64,000 nt of DNA, from positions 48,995 to 112,994 of the forward strand of contig DAMANX010000015.1 of the NCBI GenBank assembly GCA_032073245.1, given 5' to 3'. The stretch comes from QVMG01 sp032073245. Its GTDB lineage: Bacteria > Bacteroidota > Bacteroidia > Bacteroidales > Tannerellaceae. The position numbers were made by a program, and so were the translations under genes. This document shows, piece by piece, positions 1-7,531 of this stretch. Each line of letters opens with the position of its first letter. The stretch's first letter is position 1. The notes beneath the pieces were generated by a model, which saw only the letters and a list, made by a program, of their open reading frames with translations, had not been told where the DNA came from and did not search any database.

Positions 1-465
1 AGCACGAGCTATTGCAACACGTTGTTGTTGACCTCCAGAAAGTTGTTGAGGAAAATGTTTTTCACGATGGGCAATAGCCATCCGTTCCATCGCAGCTTTT
101 ACTTTTTGCTTTCGTTCGGAAGAGGGGATACCCATATAAAGGAGTGGAAGCTCGATATTTTCATATACATTTAACTCGTCGATCAAATTAAAACTTTGAA
201 ACACAAAACCGATAATCCCTTTCCTGAGTTTGGTTCGTTGTGCTTCTGCATATTTTGTAACTTCAATTCCATTCAAGTAATATTCGCCTGATGTGGGGTT
301 GTCTAATAATCCCAGTATATTAAGTAGTGTTGATTTACCACATCCGGATGGCCCCATAATAGCTACAAACTCTCCTTCTTTCACATGGATACTTACTTTA
401 TTAAGAGCCAGAGTTTCGACTTCTTCAGTTCTGAAGATCTTTTCTAAATCAACTGTTTTAATCAT
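1..465 (-). CDS. ABC transporter ATP-binding protein, LolD/MacB type (partial, cut by window edge)
   Basis: Reads on the minus strand from ATG at 465 and runs off the left edge after 155 codons. Visible parts are the Walker A loop GPSGCGKST, the Q-loop region FQSFNLIDE and the ABC signature LSGGQQQRVAIARA. Walker B and the H-loop lie outside the window. The N-terminus (MIKTVDLEKIF) and the EVETLALNKVSI stretch are typical of the small ATPases that drive MacB/LolCDE-like permeases. It probably powers lipoprotein or peptide/drug traffic across the envelope together with permeases to the left, but no partner is visible here. The export operon at 51.4 kb encodes a related ATPase. Confidence 0.93.
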   Translation of the reverse strand, partial: MIKTVDLEKIFRTEEVETLALNKVSIHVKEGEFVAIMGPSGCGKSTLLNILGLLDNPTSGEYYLNGIEVTKYAEAQRTKLRKGIIGFVFQSFNLIDELNVYENIELPLLYMGIPSSERKQKVKAAMERMAIAHREKHFPQQLSGGQQQRVAIARA

Positions 466-814
466 GGTATTACTTCGTTTTGTTTATTATAAATATACCA
501 ATTATTCTTTGGTAATACAGTTTTATTTATACAAAAGCTATGCCGTTTTAGTAATCGTTTGAAAATGAAAGGAAAAGATTGCTATTCTTTGCTGTGCTTG
601 AGTGTAAAAACGCACGAACTTGTTCGTTATCGCACGTTTATTTATTACTAACAGTGAATGTATGGATTTAATGATTGAACAATTTATATTTTTGAAGAAA
701 AAGGCTATATTTGAAGAAAATTGATTGAGCCATTAAGGCCATTAAAGGCGCTAAGGGCATTAAAGGCTTTAATGGCTTCAATGGAATATTATAAAACTAA
801 AAACCAAACCCACT
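466..814. other. Intergenic region with word repeats and a candidate -7 box
   Basis: 349 bases between the divergent ABC gene and the four-helix-bundle gene. There is no convincing ORF. A perfect TAnnTTTG box (TATATTTG) lies at 706-713, with no good -33 TTTG at the expected distance. Bases 727-783 hold several copies of the word GGCATTAAAGGC and its variants, described separately. Confidence 0.5.
727..783. repeat. Left word-repeat arm flanking the four-helix-bundle gene
   Basis: Built from short variants of CATTAAAGGC and GCTTTAATGG. It can fold on itself and can also pair with the inverted copies at 1395-1441 on the other side of gene 815-1372. Related hairpins of the same word without a gene lie at 13344-13374 and 57356-57400. 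Confidence 0.7.
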
Positions 815-1372
815 ATGAGCAACAAGCTTCTTCCCACAGGCGGTAGTTACCGTAAGCTTTTTTGTTACCAGAAAGCTGAGGCTATTTATGATATCACTTA
901 TTATTTTTGTAAACATTACCTTCAAAAAAGTGACCGCACTGTAGATCAAATGATCCAGGCAGCCCGTTCAGGTAAGCAAAATATTGTTGAGGGTAGCGCC
1001 GCCTCTTCCACTTCTAAAGAAACAGAAATTAAATTGAAAAATGTTGCCAAGGCAAGTTTGCATGAACTTCTTATTGATTATGAAGATTATCTCCGGACAC
1101 GTGGGCATCGTCAATGGGAGGAGGATTCTATTGAGTTAAATAAAATGCGCGAATTGGGACGTATATATAATAATAGTGCTTTTTATATGGAGCTCATTAA
1201 AACCCGCCCTCCCGAAACAATTGCTAATATTACAATCTGTCTTATTAAACAAACAGACTATCTTCTGGCAAAATTGCTTGACAAGATAAGTGAGCAATTT
1301 ATCCAAGAAGGTGGTATGCGTGAAAGAATGACTAAAGTTCGACTGGAGGAGCGTGGTAAAAGGAAGTGGTAA
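815..1372 (+). CDS. Four-helix-bundle (S23/rRNA intervening-sequence type) protein with suffix domain
   Basis: 185 residues. The core resembles the 23S rRNA intervening-sequence protein family: an N-terminal helix (KLFCYQKAEAIYDITYYF), the RTVDQMIQAARSGKQNIVEG motif region and the KASLHELLIDYEDYLR helix. The N-terminal MSNKLLPTGGSYRKL and the C-terminal tail fit the four-helix-bundle-suffix subgroup. Members form pentameric helical barrels related to the Avd protein of diversity-generating retroelements, but the cellular role of free-standing copies is unknown. The gene stands alone and is framed by inverted word repeats at 727-783 and 1395-1441. A second, broken family member lies at 41068-41427. 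The family call is firm; the function is open. Confidence 0.88.
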   Translation: MSNKLLPTGGSYRKLFCYQKAEAIYDITYYFCKHYLQKSDRTVDQMIQAARSGKQNIVEGSAASSTSKETEIKLKNVAKASLHELLIDYEDYLRTRGHRQWEEDSIELNKMRELGRIYNNSAFYMELIKTRPPETIANITICLIKQTDYLLAKLLDKISEQFIQEGGMRERMTKVRLEERGKRKW

Positions 1373-1394
1373 TTAATCCTTAGTTTTAAACCTT

Positions 1395-1441
1395 TTTAGC
1401 CTTTAATGCCTTTAAAGCCTTTAAGGGCATTAAAGGCTAAA
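1395..1441. repeat. Right word-repeat arm flanking the four-helix-bundle gene
   Basis: Consists of inverted and direct versions of the GCCTTTAATG / GGCATTAAAGG word. It pairs internally (a strong hairpin that may also terminate transcription) and matches the left arm at 727-783 in inverted orientation. Confidence 0.7.
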
Positions 1442-1476
1442 AATATTCCACGGAAAACTAAGCTGTAAAGCTATCC

Positions 1477-1507
1477 TTGCAAAATAGAGCGAAATAACCT
1501 ATCTTTG
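1477..1507 (+). promoter_or_regulatory. Bacteroidetes-type promoter of the POT transporter gene
   Basis: TTG at 1477-1479, 20 bases of spacer, then TATCTTTG at 1500-1507. This fits the -33/-7 pattern of the primary sigma factor in this phylum and puts transcription start about 25 bases before the ATG at 1539. Confidence 0.7.
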
Positions 1508-1538
1508 ACTTCTTCACATGATAAAACAAGATAAATAG

Positions 1539-2957
1539 ATGAGTATTTTTAGTAAATTCCCTCGCACCTTTTGGGTGGCGAATACCTTAGAATTGTTTGA
1601 ACGGTGGGCATGGTATGGCTTTTTTATGTTGTTTGCAAATTACCTGACGGGATCATCTGATATGGGAGGATTAGAGTTTTCGCAAAGCCAGAAAGGTCTT
1701 ATTATGGGAGTTGGAACTGGTATTCTTTATTTCCTTCCAGTATTAACCGGTGCAATTGCAGATCGGTATGGTTTCAAAAAGGTATTGATTCTTTCATTTC
1801 TAATTTATGCTTCTGCCTTTATTCTATTTCCACTATTCTCTTCATTTACTGCTGTTTTTCTTATGTATATTTATTTGGCAATTGGAGCTGCTCTTTTTAA
1901 ACCTGTTATTTCGGCAACCATTGCAAAAACCACCACAGAAGAAACATCTTCTATAGGTTTTGGAATCTTTTATATGATGGTGAATATCGGCGCTTTTATC
2001 GGTCCACTTATTACCTTGTTATTTAAAGGAGATTCCCAATATATTTTCTATATATCAGCAGGTGTTATTATTTTGAATCTTGTGCTTCTGGTTTTCTATA
2101 ATGAACCGGCACGTCCCGAAGTAAATAAACAAGAGTCATTATGGAATACTTTCGGTACTATATTCCGTAATATGGGAAGTATTTTTACGGATGTAAAATT
2201 TCTTATATTTCTGTTGATAGTTGCCGGTTTCTGGACAATGTATAATCAATTGTTCTTTACATTGCCGGTATTTATTGCACAATGGGTAGATACAAGTGTA
2301 TTGTATAATTTCTTTGATACCTATATCCCTTTTGTCAGTGCAAATTATAGCCCTGCTCCCGGAGTCCTGGATGCTGAATTTATCACGAATTTTGATGCAA
2401 TGTTCATCATAATATTCCAATTGGCAGTTTCTGCTTTGGTCATGCGAATGAAACCGTTAAAGTCTATGATGTCAGGTTTTCTGGTATGTGCATTAGGGAT
2501 GTCATTGACATTGGTATCCCAGAATGTGATCTTTACGATTGTAGCTATTCTTATTTTTGCATTAGGGGAAATGGCCGGATCACCCAAGATTACGGAATAT
2601 ATTGGACGTATAGCGCCACTGGATAAGAAAGCACTTTACATGGGGTATTCTTTTATTCCTGTTTTTATTGGTAACGTACTTGCCGGGTTTATCTCCGGAA
2701 ATGTATATCAGTTAATGTCGGATAAAGTGACTATTACAGAGTATTTTGTGTCGGATAAAGGTCTGCAGGTAGCTGAAGGGCTTACTACAAATGCTTATTT
2801 TGAAGAAGTAGCCCGTCAGGTAAGCCTAACCCCACAAGAATTGACTAATCTGCTTTGGGATACTTATAATCCTTCAAGTCTTTGGCTGGTGTTCTTAGCT
2901 ATAGGAGTGCTTGCTGCGTCAGCTCTTTTTGTTTATGATAAGGTGGTGAATAAATAA
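1539..2957 (+). CDS. POT-family (PTR2) peptide/proton symporter, MFS fold
   Basis: 472 residues with about 12 hydrophobic segments. Residues 18-28 (ELFERWAWYGF) match the ExxER(F/W)xYYG signature on helix 1 of proton-dependent oligopeptide transporters. GIFYMMVNIGAFIGPL corresponds to the second family signature. The expected role is proton-coupled uptake of di- or tripeptides at the inner membrane; substrate choice cannot be read from the sequence. It is monocistronic, with its own promoter at 1477-1507, and ends against an inverted-repeat terminator region shared with the convergent TPM gene. Confidence 0.85.
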   Translation: MSIFSKFPRTFWVANTLELFERWAWYGFFMLFANYLTGSSDMGGLEFSQSQKGLIMGVGTGILYFLPVLTGAIADRYGFKKVLILSFLIYASAFILFPLFSSFTAVFLMYIYLAIGAALFKPVISATIAKTTTEETSSIGFGIFYMMVNIGAFIGPLITLLFKGDSQYIFYISAGVIILNLVLLVFYNEPARPEVNKQESLWNTFGTIFRNMGSIFTDVKFLIFLLIVAGFWTMYNQLFFTLPVFIAQWVDTSVLYNFFDTYIPFVSANYSPAPGVLDAEFITNFDAMFIIIFQLAVSALVMRMKPLKSMMSGFLVCALGMSLTLVSQNVIFTIVAILIFALGEMAGSPKITEYIGRIAPLDKKALYMGYSFIPVFIGNVLAGFISGNVYQLMSDKVTITEYFVSDKGLQVAEGLTTNAYFEEVARQVSLTPQELTNLLWDTYNPSSLWLVFLAIGVLAASALFVYDKVVNK

Positions 2958-3060
2958 TTACGAATTAAAAATTACGAATTACGAATTGTCATGGATACTG
3001 TATACCATTTTTGGTAACTTCTTTTGATCATTCGTAATTCGTAATTTTTAATTCGTAATT
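2956..3060. repeat. Long inverted repeat of the ATTACGAATT word between convergent genes
   Basis: Two perfect 31-base arms (2956-2986 and 3030-3060) made of repeated AATTACGAATT words surround a 43-base loop. It sits exactly between the stops of two convergent genes and could end transcription both ways. The same word forms another hairpin at 53392-53492. Confidence 0.85.
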
Positions 3061-3062
3061 AT

Positions 3063-4055
3063 TTAAAACCGACTAATCGATCCTCCTCCACCAGAGCGAC
3101 CTCCGCCCCATGAACCTCCGCCACCGAAACTTCCACCACCGCCAAAGCTACCGCGGCCTCCTCCAAGCCCTCCTCCGATAATCAATGGCCCGGCACTGTC
3201 ACGTAGGCGACTAAGGGTATGATTCTTTTTTTCTGTATATCCACAGTTCTTACACCGATATATATCTACAGCGAGCCCTTCTGCTTTATAAGTAGGCTTT
3301 TGAAGAGTTTCTCTTTTAACATATACAAATGTTTTTTGTCCGCAACGGGGACATTTACGGGCCCGGTGTTTATTGTAGTATCCAATCATGGCAAATAACA
3401 TGATAATAATAGGAAGGCCGAATATCAAAAGGAATATAAACCAAAACGGAGCATCATCTTCAGAAGAAGAACTACCTATCATTTCTGAACGCTCATAATC
3501 GCTGGCTAATAAATAGTCTTTCACAGCAATCACTCCTTTTCGCATGCCGGAGCTGTAATCACCATTTTTCATATCCGGTATCATATACTGTTGCTGTAAG
3601 CGATATGATATGGCATCAGGTAATACGCCTTCCAGTCCATAACCCGTTTCAAATACGACTGAACGTTGATTAGGTTCAGTAATTAACTGGATCAATAAAC
3701 CATTATCATCCTCTTTTTTACCAATACCCCAATATTTAAACAGATCGGTAGCAAACATACGGGCATCATTGTTTCCGATACTTTCTACTGCAACTACAGC
3801 AACTTCTATTCCCAAACTATCTTCCAAAGTCTTCAGCGATTGATTAATAGCCTGTAAATCTTCTTGGGAAATTATACCATCCGGGTTGCTTACATAATTG
3901 TAACGGTCGGAAAGATGTGTATTAGGAATTGTTTGTATAGTATAGTCTTTAGCAATAACTGATTGTGCAGAAAGTAATCCGGCAATAAATAAGAGAATTA
4001 ACAAAAATCTGGCCAATCCTCTTTTTGGATTTAATATACCCCTTGTTTTAGTCAT
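3063..4055 (-). CDS. TPM-domain membrane protein with zinc ribbon and Gly-rich tail
   Basis: 330 residues. It has an N-terminal signal/anchor segment (about 14-35), a TPM (Psb32/YgcG-type) domain at about 50-185, a transmembrane helix near 204-228, and a short treble-clef-like module with two Cys pairs (CPRCG, CKNCG). The C-terminus is very rich in glycine and serine (GGGSFGGGG pattern). YgcG-type proteins sit next to lemA in many bacteria and are thought to act at the envelope; no biochemical role is firm. It starts 6 bases after the lemA stop, so the two form an operon. Confidence 0.88.
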   Translation of the reverse strand: MTKTRGILNPKRGLARFLLILLFIAGLLSAQSVIAKDYTIQTIPNTHLSDRYNYVSNPDGIISQEDLQAINQSLKTLEDSLGIEVAVVAVESIGNNDARMFATDLFKYWGIGKKEDDNGLLIQLITEPNQRSVVFETGYGLEGVLPDAISYRLQQQYMIPDMKNGDYSSGMRKGVIAVKDYLLASDYERSEMIGSSSSEDDAPFWFIFLLIFGLPIIIMLFAMIGYYNKHRARKCPRCGQKTFVYVKRETLQKPTYKAEGLAVDIYRCKNCGYTEKKNHTLSRLRDSAGPLIIGGGLGGGRGSFGGGGSFGGGGSWGGGRSGGGGSISRF

Positions 4056-4061
4056 TTTGCT

Positions 4062-4652
4062 TTAGAACTCTACAACAGGAGCACGTTCTGCTCCACTTTC
4101 AGCTGCAAAATAAGCCTTTGGATGGAAACCAAACATTCCGGCAAAAATATTTTTAGGGAATTGACGGATACTTGTATTGTAAGCCTGAGCTGTTTCATTA
4201 AAACGTTGACGCTCTACTGCAATACGATTTTCAGTACCTTCCAATTGTGCTTGTAATTCCAGGAAGTTTTGATTTGCTTTTAATTCAGGATATCTTTCAA
4301 CTACAACCATCAAGCGTGATAGGGCACTACTTAACTCGCTTTGCGTGTTTTGGAATTGTTGTAACGCTTCAGGTGTTAAATTTTCAGGGTCAATCATTGT
4401 TTGACTTGCCTTTGCACGAGCATTTACTACACCTTCCAATGTTTCCCGTTCATGCGAAGCATACCCTTTTACTGTATTAACCAGGTTTGGGATCAAATCA
4501 AGACGGCGTTGATATTGGTTTTCCACCTGGCTCCAGGCGGTTTTAACCTGCTCATCCTGTGTCACCATACCATTATACATTCCTTTTACCCATACGAACA
4601 ATATGATTACCAGTATAATGGGAATCGCAATCCATAAAATCTTTTTTGACAT
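4062..4652 (-). CDS. lemA: LemA family protein
   Basis: 196 residues. One N-terminal transmembrane helix (about 5-22) is followed by a long helical domain with the family hallmarks QDEQVKTAWSQVENQYQRR and DLIPNLVNTVKGYASHE. LemA proteins are membrane-anchored helical bundles of unclear function. Coupling to a TPM protein, as here, is the usual arrangement. Confidence 0.93.
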   Translation of the reverse strand: MSKKILWIAIPIILVIILFVWVKGMYNGMVTQDEQVKTAWSQVENQYQRRLDLIPNLVNTVKGYASHERETLEGVVNARAKASQTMIDPENLTPEALQQFQNTQSELSSALSRLMVVVERYPELKANQNFLELQAQLEGTENRIAVERQRFNETAQAYNTSIRQFPKNIFAGMFGFHPKAYFAAESGAERAPVVEF

Positions 4653-4691
4653 CTTATTATCTTAGTTAAATTAATACTCTTATAAGCCCAA

Positions 4692-4699
4692 CAAAGCTA
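4692..4699 (-). promoter_or_regulatory. Candidate -7 box of the lemA-TPM operon
   Basis: TAGCTTTG on the minus strand, 40 bases before the lemA ATG. No clear TTTG -33 element is found at 19-21 bases, so the call is tentative. Confidence 0.4.
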
Positions 4700-4856
4700 C
4701 TAAAAAAACACATATCGATATATTTATGTTTTAGATTTGGGTGAATTTGATTAATCTGGGAACTTATGGAAATGGAAAATCTATTTTCTCACAGGCTGTG
4801 TTCTCTTTTGGTTTGAATGTATCCTTTTAAGTGAATTCACCTAAAAATAAATACAA

Positions 4857-6299
4857 ATGAAAAAAAATATATTATTGTTCGGTTTGATGATTCTTTCATC
4901 ATTATTGGTTTCCTGTAGTGATTATCTGGATAGGGAGCCATTGACCCAGATTGGAAATGATGCTTATTGGAAGTCCAAAAACGACCTTGAGAATTACACA
5001 TTGCAATACTATACCAGTTTGCCGGCTTTTGGTATTGTTGGTAGTTATACTGGTTTGTTAAGTTGGGATGCAACCAGAGGAGTTGATACACAGATAACAG
5101 GAGTACCTAATACAACGTTGAATGGTTCACGTTCGCCTGTCACCTCCGGAGGAAATTGGACTTGGGAAAATATACGGAGTGTGAATGTTTTTTTTGATAA
5201 TTGTTGGAAATGTACTGATCCTTTCGATAGTTATAAACATTTTGTGGGAGAAGCGCATTTCTTCAAAGCATGGTTTTATTTTGAAAAAGTTCGTGTATAT
5301 GGAGATGTACCCTGGTTTTCCAAACCATTAGAAATGGATTCGGAAGAATTGTATCAAGCAAGGGATTCCCGAATATTGGTTGTCGATTCTATTTTGTGGA
5401 ATCTGGATAAAGCTATTGAATACCTGAACCCGTTGAAGAGTGCTGATGGAGGAAATAACAGGATAAGTAAAGAGACAGCTTTACTTTTCAAATCCAGAGT
5501 CGCATTGTATGAGGGTTCCTGGCAAAAATACCATGCAGGTACACCTTTTGCCACATCCGGCGCCGATTCAAAGAAATATTTTCAGATTGCAGTCCAGGCA
5601 GCTGAAGAATTAATGGATCCTCAATATACAACCGGACTCTATTCAAATAATTCTCCGGCAGAAGATTATTGTAAAATGTTTTCATTGATAGATCAATCAG
5701 GTGAATATCTTAACAATACCGGTTTCCAATATAGAAAAGGGAATGATCCGAAAGACGCACAAGCTGGAGGAGGTGTCTCCTGGAACACTAATTGTGTAAC
5801 GGGTTCCATTGTTTTCCGTTATGCGGAGGCATTATTGAATTATGCGGAAGCAAAATGTGAGCTAGGAGAGACTGTAGATTATGAAAAATCAATAAATTTG
5901 TTGCGAAGAAGAGCTGGAATGCCTGATTTTAAAGTGCAAAGTGATCCGAACCGTTCCCGCTATGCTGATTATGGCTATTCGATTTCGGACGAATTGTATG
6001 AAATCAGAAGAGAACGTACGGTTGAGCTTGCTTGCGAAGGTTTTCGCTATGATGATATCCGGCGTTGGGCCGCTCATAGCCTGATTAAAGGAAAGAGGCC
6101 GAAAGGTTATCTTTTAGATGAATCGGAGTGGGTAGGTGCAAAGATCAACTATAAAGTGGATGAAAACGGATTTGTTGATCCTTATTCCGGTCAGATTCCA
6201 AATGGATATGGCTTTAAAGCGGATCGTGATTATTTGGATTGTATACCATTGAATGAGATTACTTTAAACCCGAATCTGACACAAAATCCGGGTTGGTAA
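4857..6299 (+). CDS. RagB/SusD family outer-membrane lipoprotein, orphan and apparently shortened
   Basis: 480 residues with a lipoprotein signal peptide (lipobox SLLVSCSDYLD, Cys at 20). N-terminal SusD features (DYLDREPLTQI, GEAHFFKAWFYFEKVRVYGDVPW) and C-terminal ones (FRYAEALLNYAEAKCELG, IRRERTVELACEGFRYDDIRRW, YLDCIPLNEITLNPNLTQNPGW) are intact. SusD proteins cap a SusC TonB-dependent transporter and capture glycans. Two oddities stand out. No susC gene is adjacent. The middle also seems short: YCKMFSLIDQSG passes almost straight into TGFQYRKGNDP, skipping about 110-130 residues usually found between these blocks. The frame stays open, so it may still be made, but partnerless function is doubtful. 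Confidence 0.87.
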   Translation: MKKNILLFGLMILSSLLVSCSDYLDREPLTQIGNDAYWKSKNDLENYTLQYYTSLPAFGIVGSYTGLLSWDATRGVDTQITGVPNTTLNGSRSPVTSGGNWTWENIRSVNVFFDNCWKCTDPFDSYKHFVGEAHFFKAWFYFEKVRVYGDVPWFSKPLEMDSEELYQARDSRILVVDSILWNLDKAIEYLNPLKSADGGNNRISKETALLFKSRVALYEGSWQKYHAGTPFATSGADSKKYFQIAVQAAEELMDPQYTTGLYSNNSPAEDYCKMFSLIDQSGEYLNNTGFQYRKGNDPKDAQAGGGVSWNTNCVTGSIVFRYAEALLNYAEAKCELGETVDYEKSINLLRRRAGMPDFKVQSDPNRSRYADYGYSISDELYEIRRERTVELACEGFRYDDIRRWAAHSLIKGKRPKGYLLDESEWVGAKINYKVDENGFVDPYSGQIPNGYGFKADRDYLDCIPLNEITLNPNLTQNPGW

Positions 6300-6333
6300 A
6301 TAAATAACAATATGAACTGATATAAATTGAATA

Positions 6334-6401
6334 AAGAGACACAGAGGATGCAGAGTTGTATATTCTCAATTAAGACTCTGTGTACTTTGTGTCTCTGTGT
6401 T
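6334..6401. repeat. Hairpin of the CACAGAG word family (imperfect)
   Basis: Arms rich in GACACAGAG and CTCTGTG words lie between the SusD and phosphoesterase genes. The same word family makes near-perfect hairpins at 11178-11252 and 33311-33437. Confidence 0.65.
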
Positions 6402-6429
6402 TAGTTTAGCTTTTTAATTCTAAAATAAT

Positions 6430-7323
6430 ATGAAAAACTTGAAGAGTCTTTTTGCTGGAATGACTTTATTGGTATTTATCAGTACCGGTGAAGTTTTTGC
6501 TCAGGAAATACGTTTTGGTGTTATTGCTGATACTCAGTATTGCGACTGTGAGACAAGAGGTAGCCGGTTTTATCGTGATGCATTGAATAAACTGGAAGTA
6601 GCTGTTGCTGATATTAACCAGGAAAAAGTCGATTTCACGATTAACCTAGGTGACCTGGTAGATAGAGATACAGAGAATAATCTGGGTCCTGTGCTGAATC
6701 ATTTAAAAAAACTCGACAAGAAAGTCTATGTTACGACTGGGAATCATGATTATGGTGGTATTACGGATAATAAAGCTTTATATAAAAAACTAGGGATGCC
6801 GGCTGAATACTATAGCTTTACGAAGAAAAACTGGCGTTTTATTGTTTTAAATACTAATGAAATAGCCTCGTATGCAAATGTGGCAGGAACGCCTAAAGAA
6901 GCAGAACTTACAGCTATGAAAGAACAGATTAAATCTGCCAAACGTAAAAACGGAGCTGAATACAATGGTGGAATTAGTCAGGAACAAATGAAATGGCTCC
7001 GCAAAGAATTGCAGACAGCCCAAAAGAAAAATCAAAACGTAATCATCTTTTCCCATCATCCTATTTATGCAGCTCCAGGGTTGACGGCATTGAATGATCT
7101 GGAAATACAGGAAACTCTGGCTGCGTTTTCATGTGTAAAAGCAGCTATTAGCGGACATCATCATCCCGGAGACTTTGGTGAATATAAAGGTATCCCTTTT
7201 ATAACTACAGAAGGAATGATAGAAACTGAGAGTGAAAATGCGTATGGTATTGTCGATATCTATAAAGATAAAATAGTGTTTACCGGTAAAGGAAGAAGCC
7301 GGTCATATACATTACAGTTTTGA
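6430..7323 (+). CDS. Calcineurin-like metallophosphoesterase, ADPRM (ADP-ribose/CDP-alcohol diphosphatase)-like, secreted
   Basis: 297 residues with a signal peptide ending near VFAQ-E. The metal-binding motifs are in order: GVIADTQY (about 29-36), NLGDLVDRD (GDxxDR), TGNHDYGG, FSHHPIY and SGHHHPGD. The first motif has the DTQ/DxQ form and the following GSRFYRDALNKL matches the manganese-dependent ADP-ribose/CDP-alcohol pyrophosphatase branch rather than generic phosphodiesterases. The predicted reaction is hydrolysis of a nucleotide-diphosphate linkage in the periplasm; the true substrate is unknown. It lies downstream of the orphan SusD gene, separated by a hairpin that may cut or attenuate read-through. 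Confidence 0.85.
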   Translation: MKNLKSLFAGMTLLVFISTGEVFAQEIRFGVIADTQYCDCETRGSRFYRDALNKLEVAVADINQEKVDFTINLGDLVDRDTENNLGPVLNHLKKLDKKVYVTTGNHDYGGITDNKALYKKLGMPAEYYSFTKKNWRFIVLNTNEIASYANVAGTPKEAELTAMKEQIKSAKRKNGAEYNGGISQEQMKWLRKELQTAQKKNQNVIIFSHHPIYAAPGLTALNDLEIQETLAAFSCVKAAISGHHHPGDFGEYKGIPFITTEGMIETESENAYGIVDIYKDKIVFTGKGRSRSYTLQF

Positions 7324-7472
7324 CATTTACAATTATACCAGACTCTTTAAGTGGTAAAACAAAACCACATCGAAAGGGCGAACTTCTGTGGAAATAAGCC
7401 CTTTTGGCGAAAAAACAAAAACTGTTTTAATTTTTGCTTAGCGATAATTAGTATTCATTTTTTGCTTAGTTG

Positions 7473-7480
7473 TAGCTTTG
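7473..7480 (+). promoter_or_regulatory. Candidate -7 box before the DUF4832 lipoprotein pair
   Basis: TAGCTTTG ends 51 bases before the ATG at 7532. No -33 TTTG is present at the normal spacing. Confidence 0.35.
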
Positions 7481-7531
7481 TCTATCTTCATGTTCGGACA
7501 ATACTTATGCTAAATATAAAAATGAACTTAT

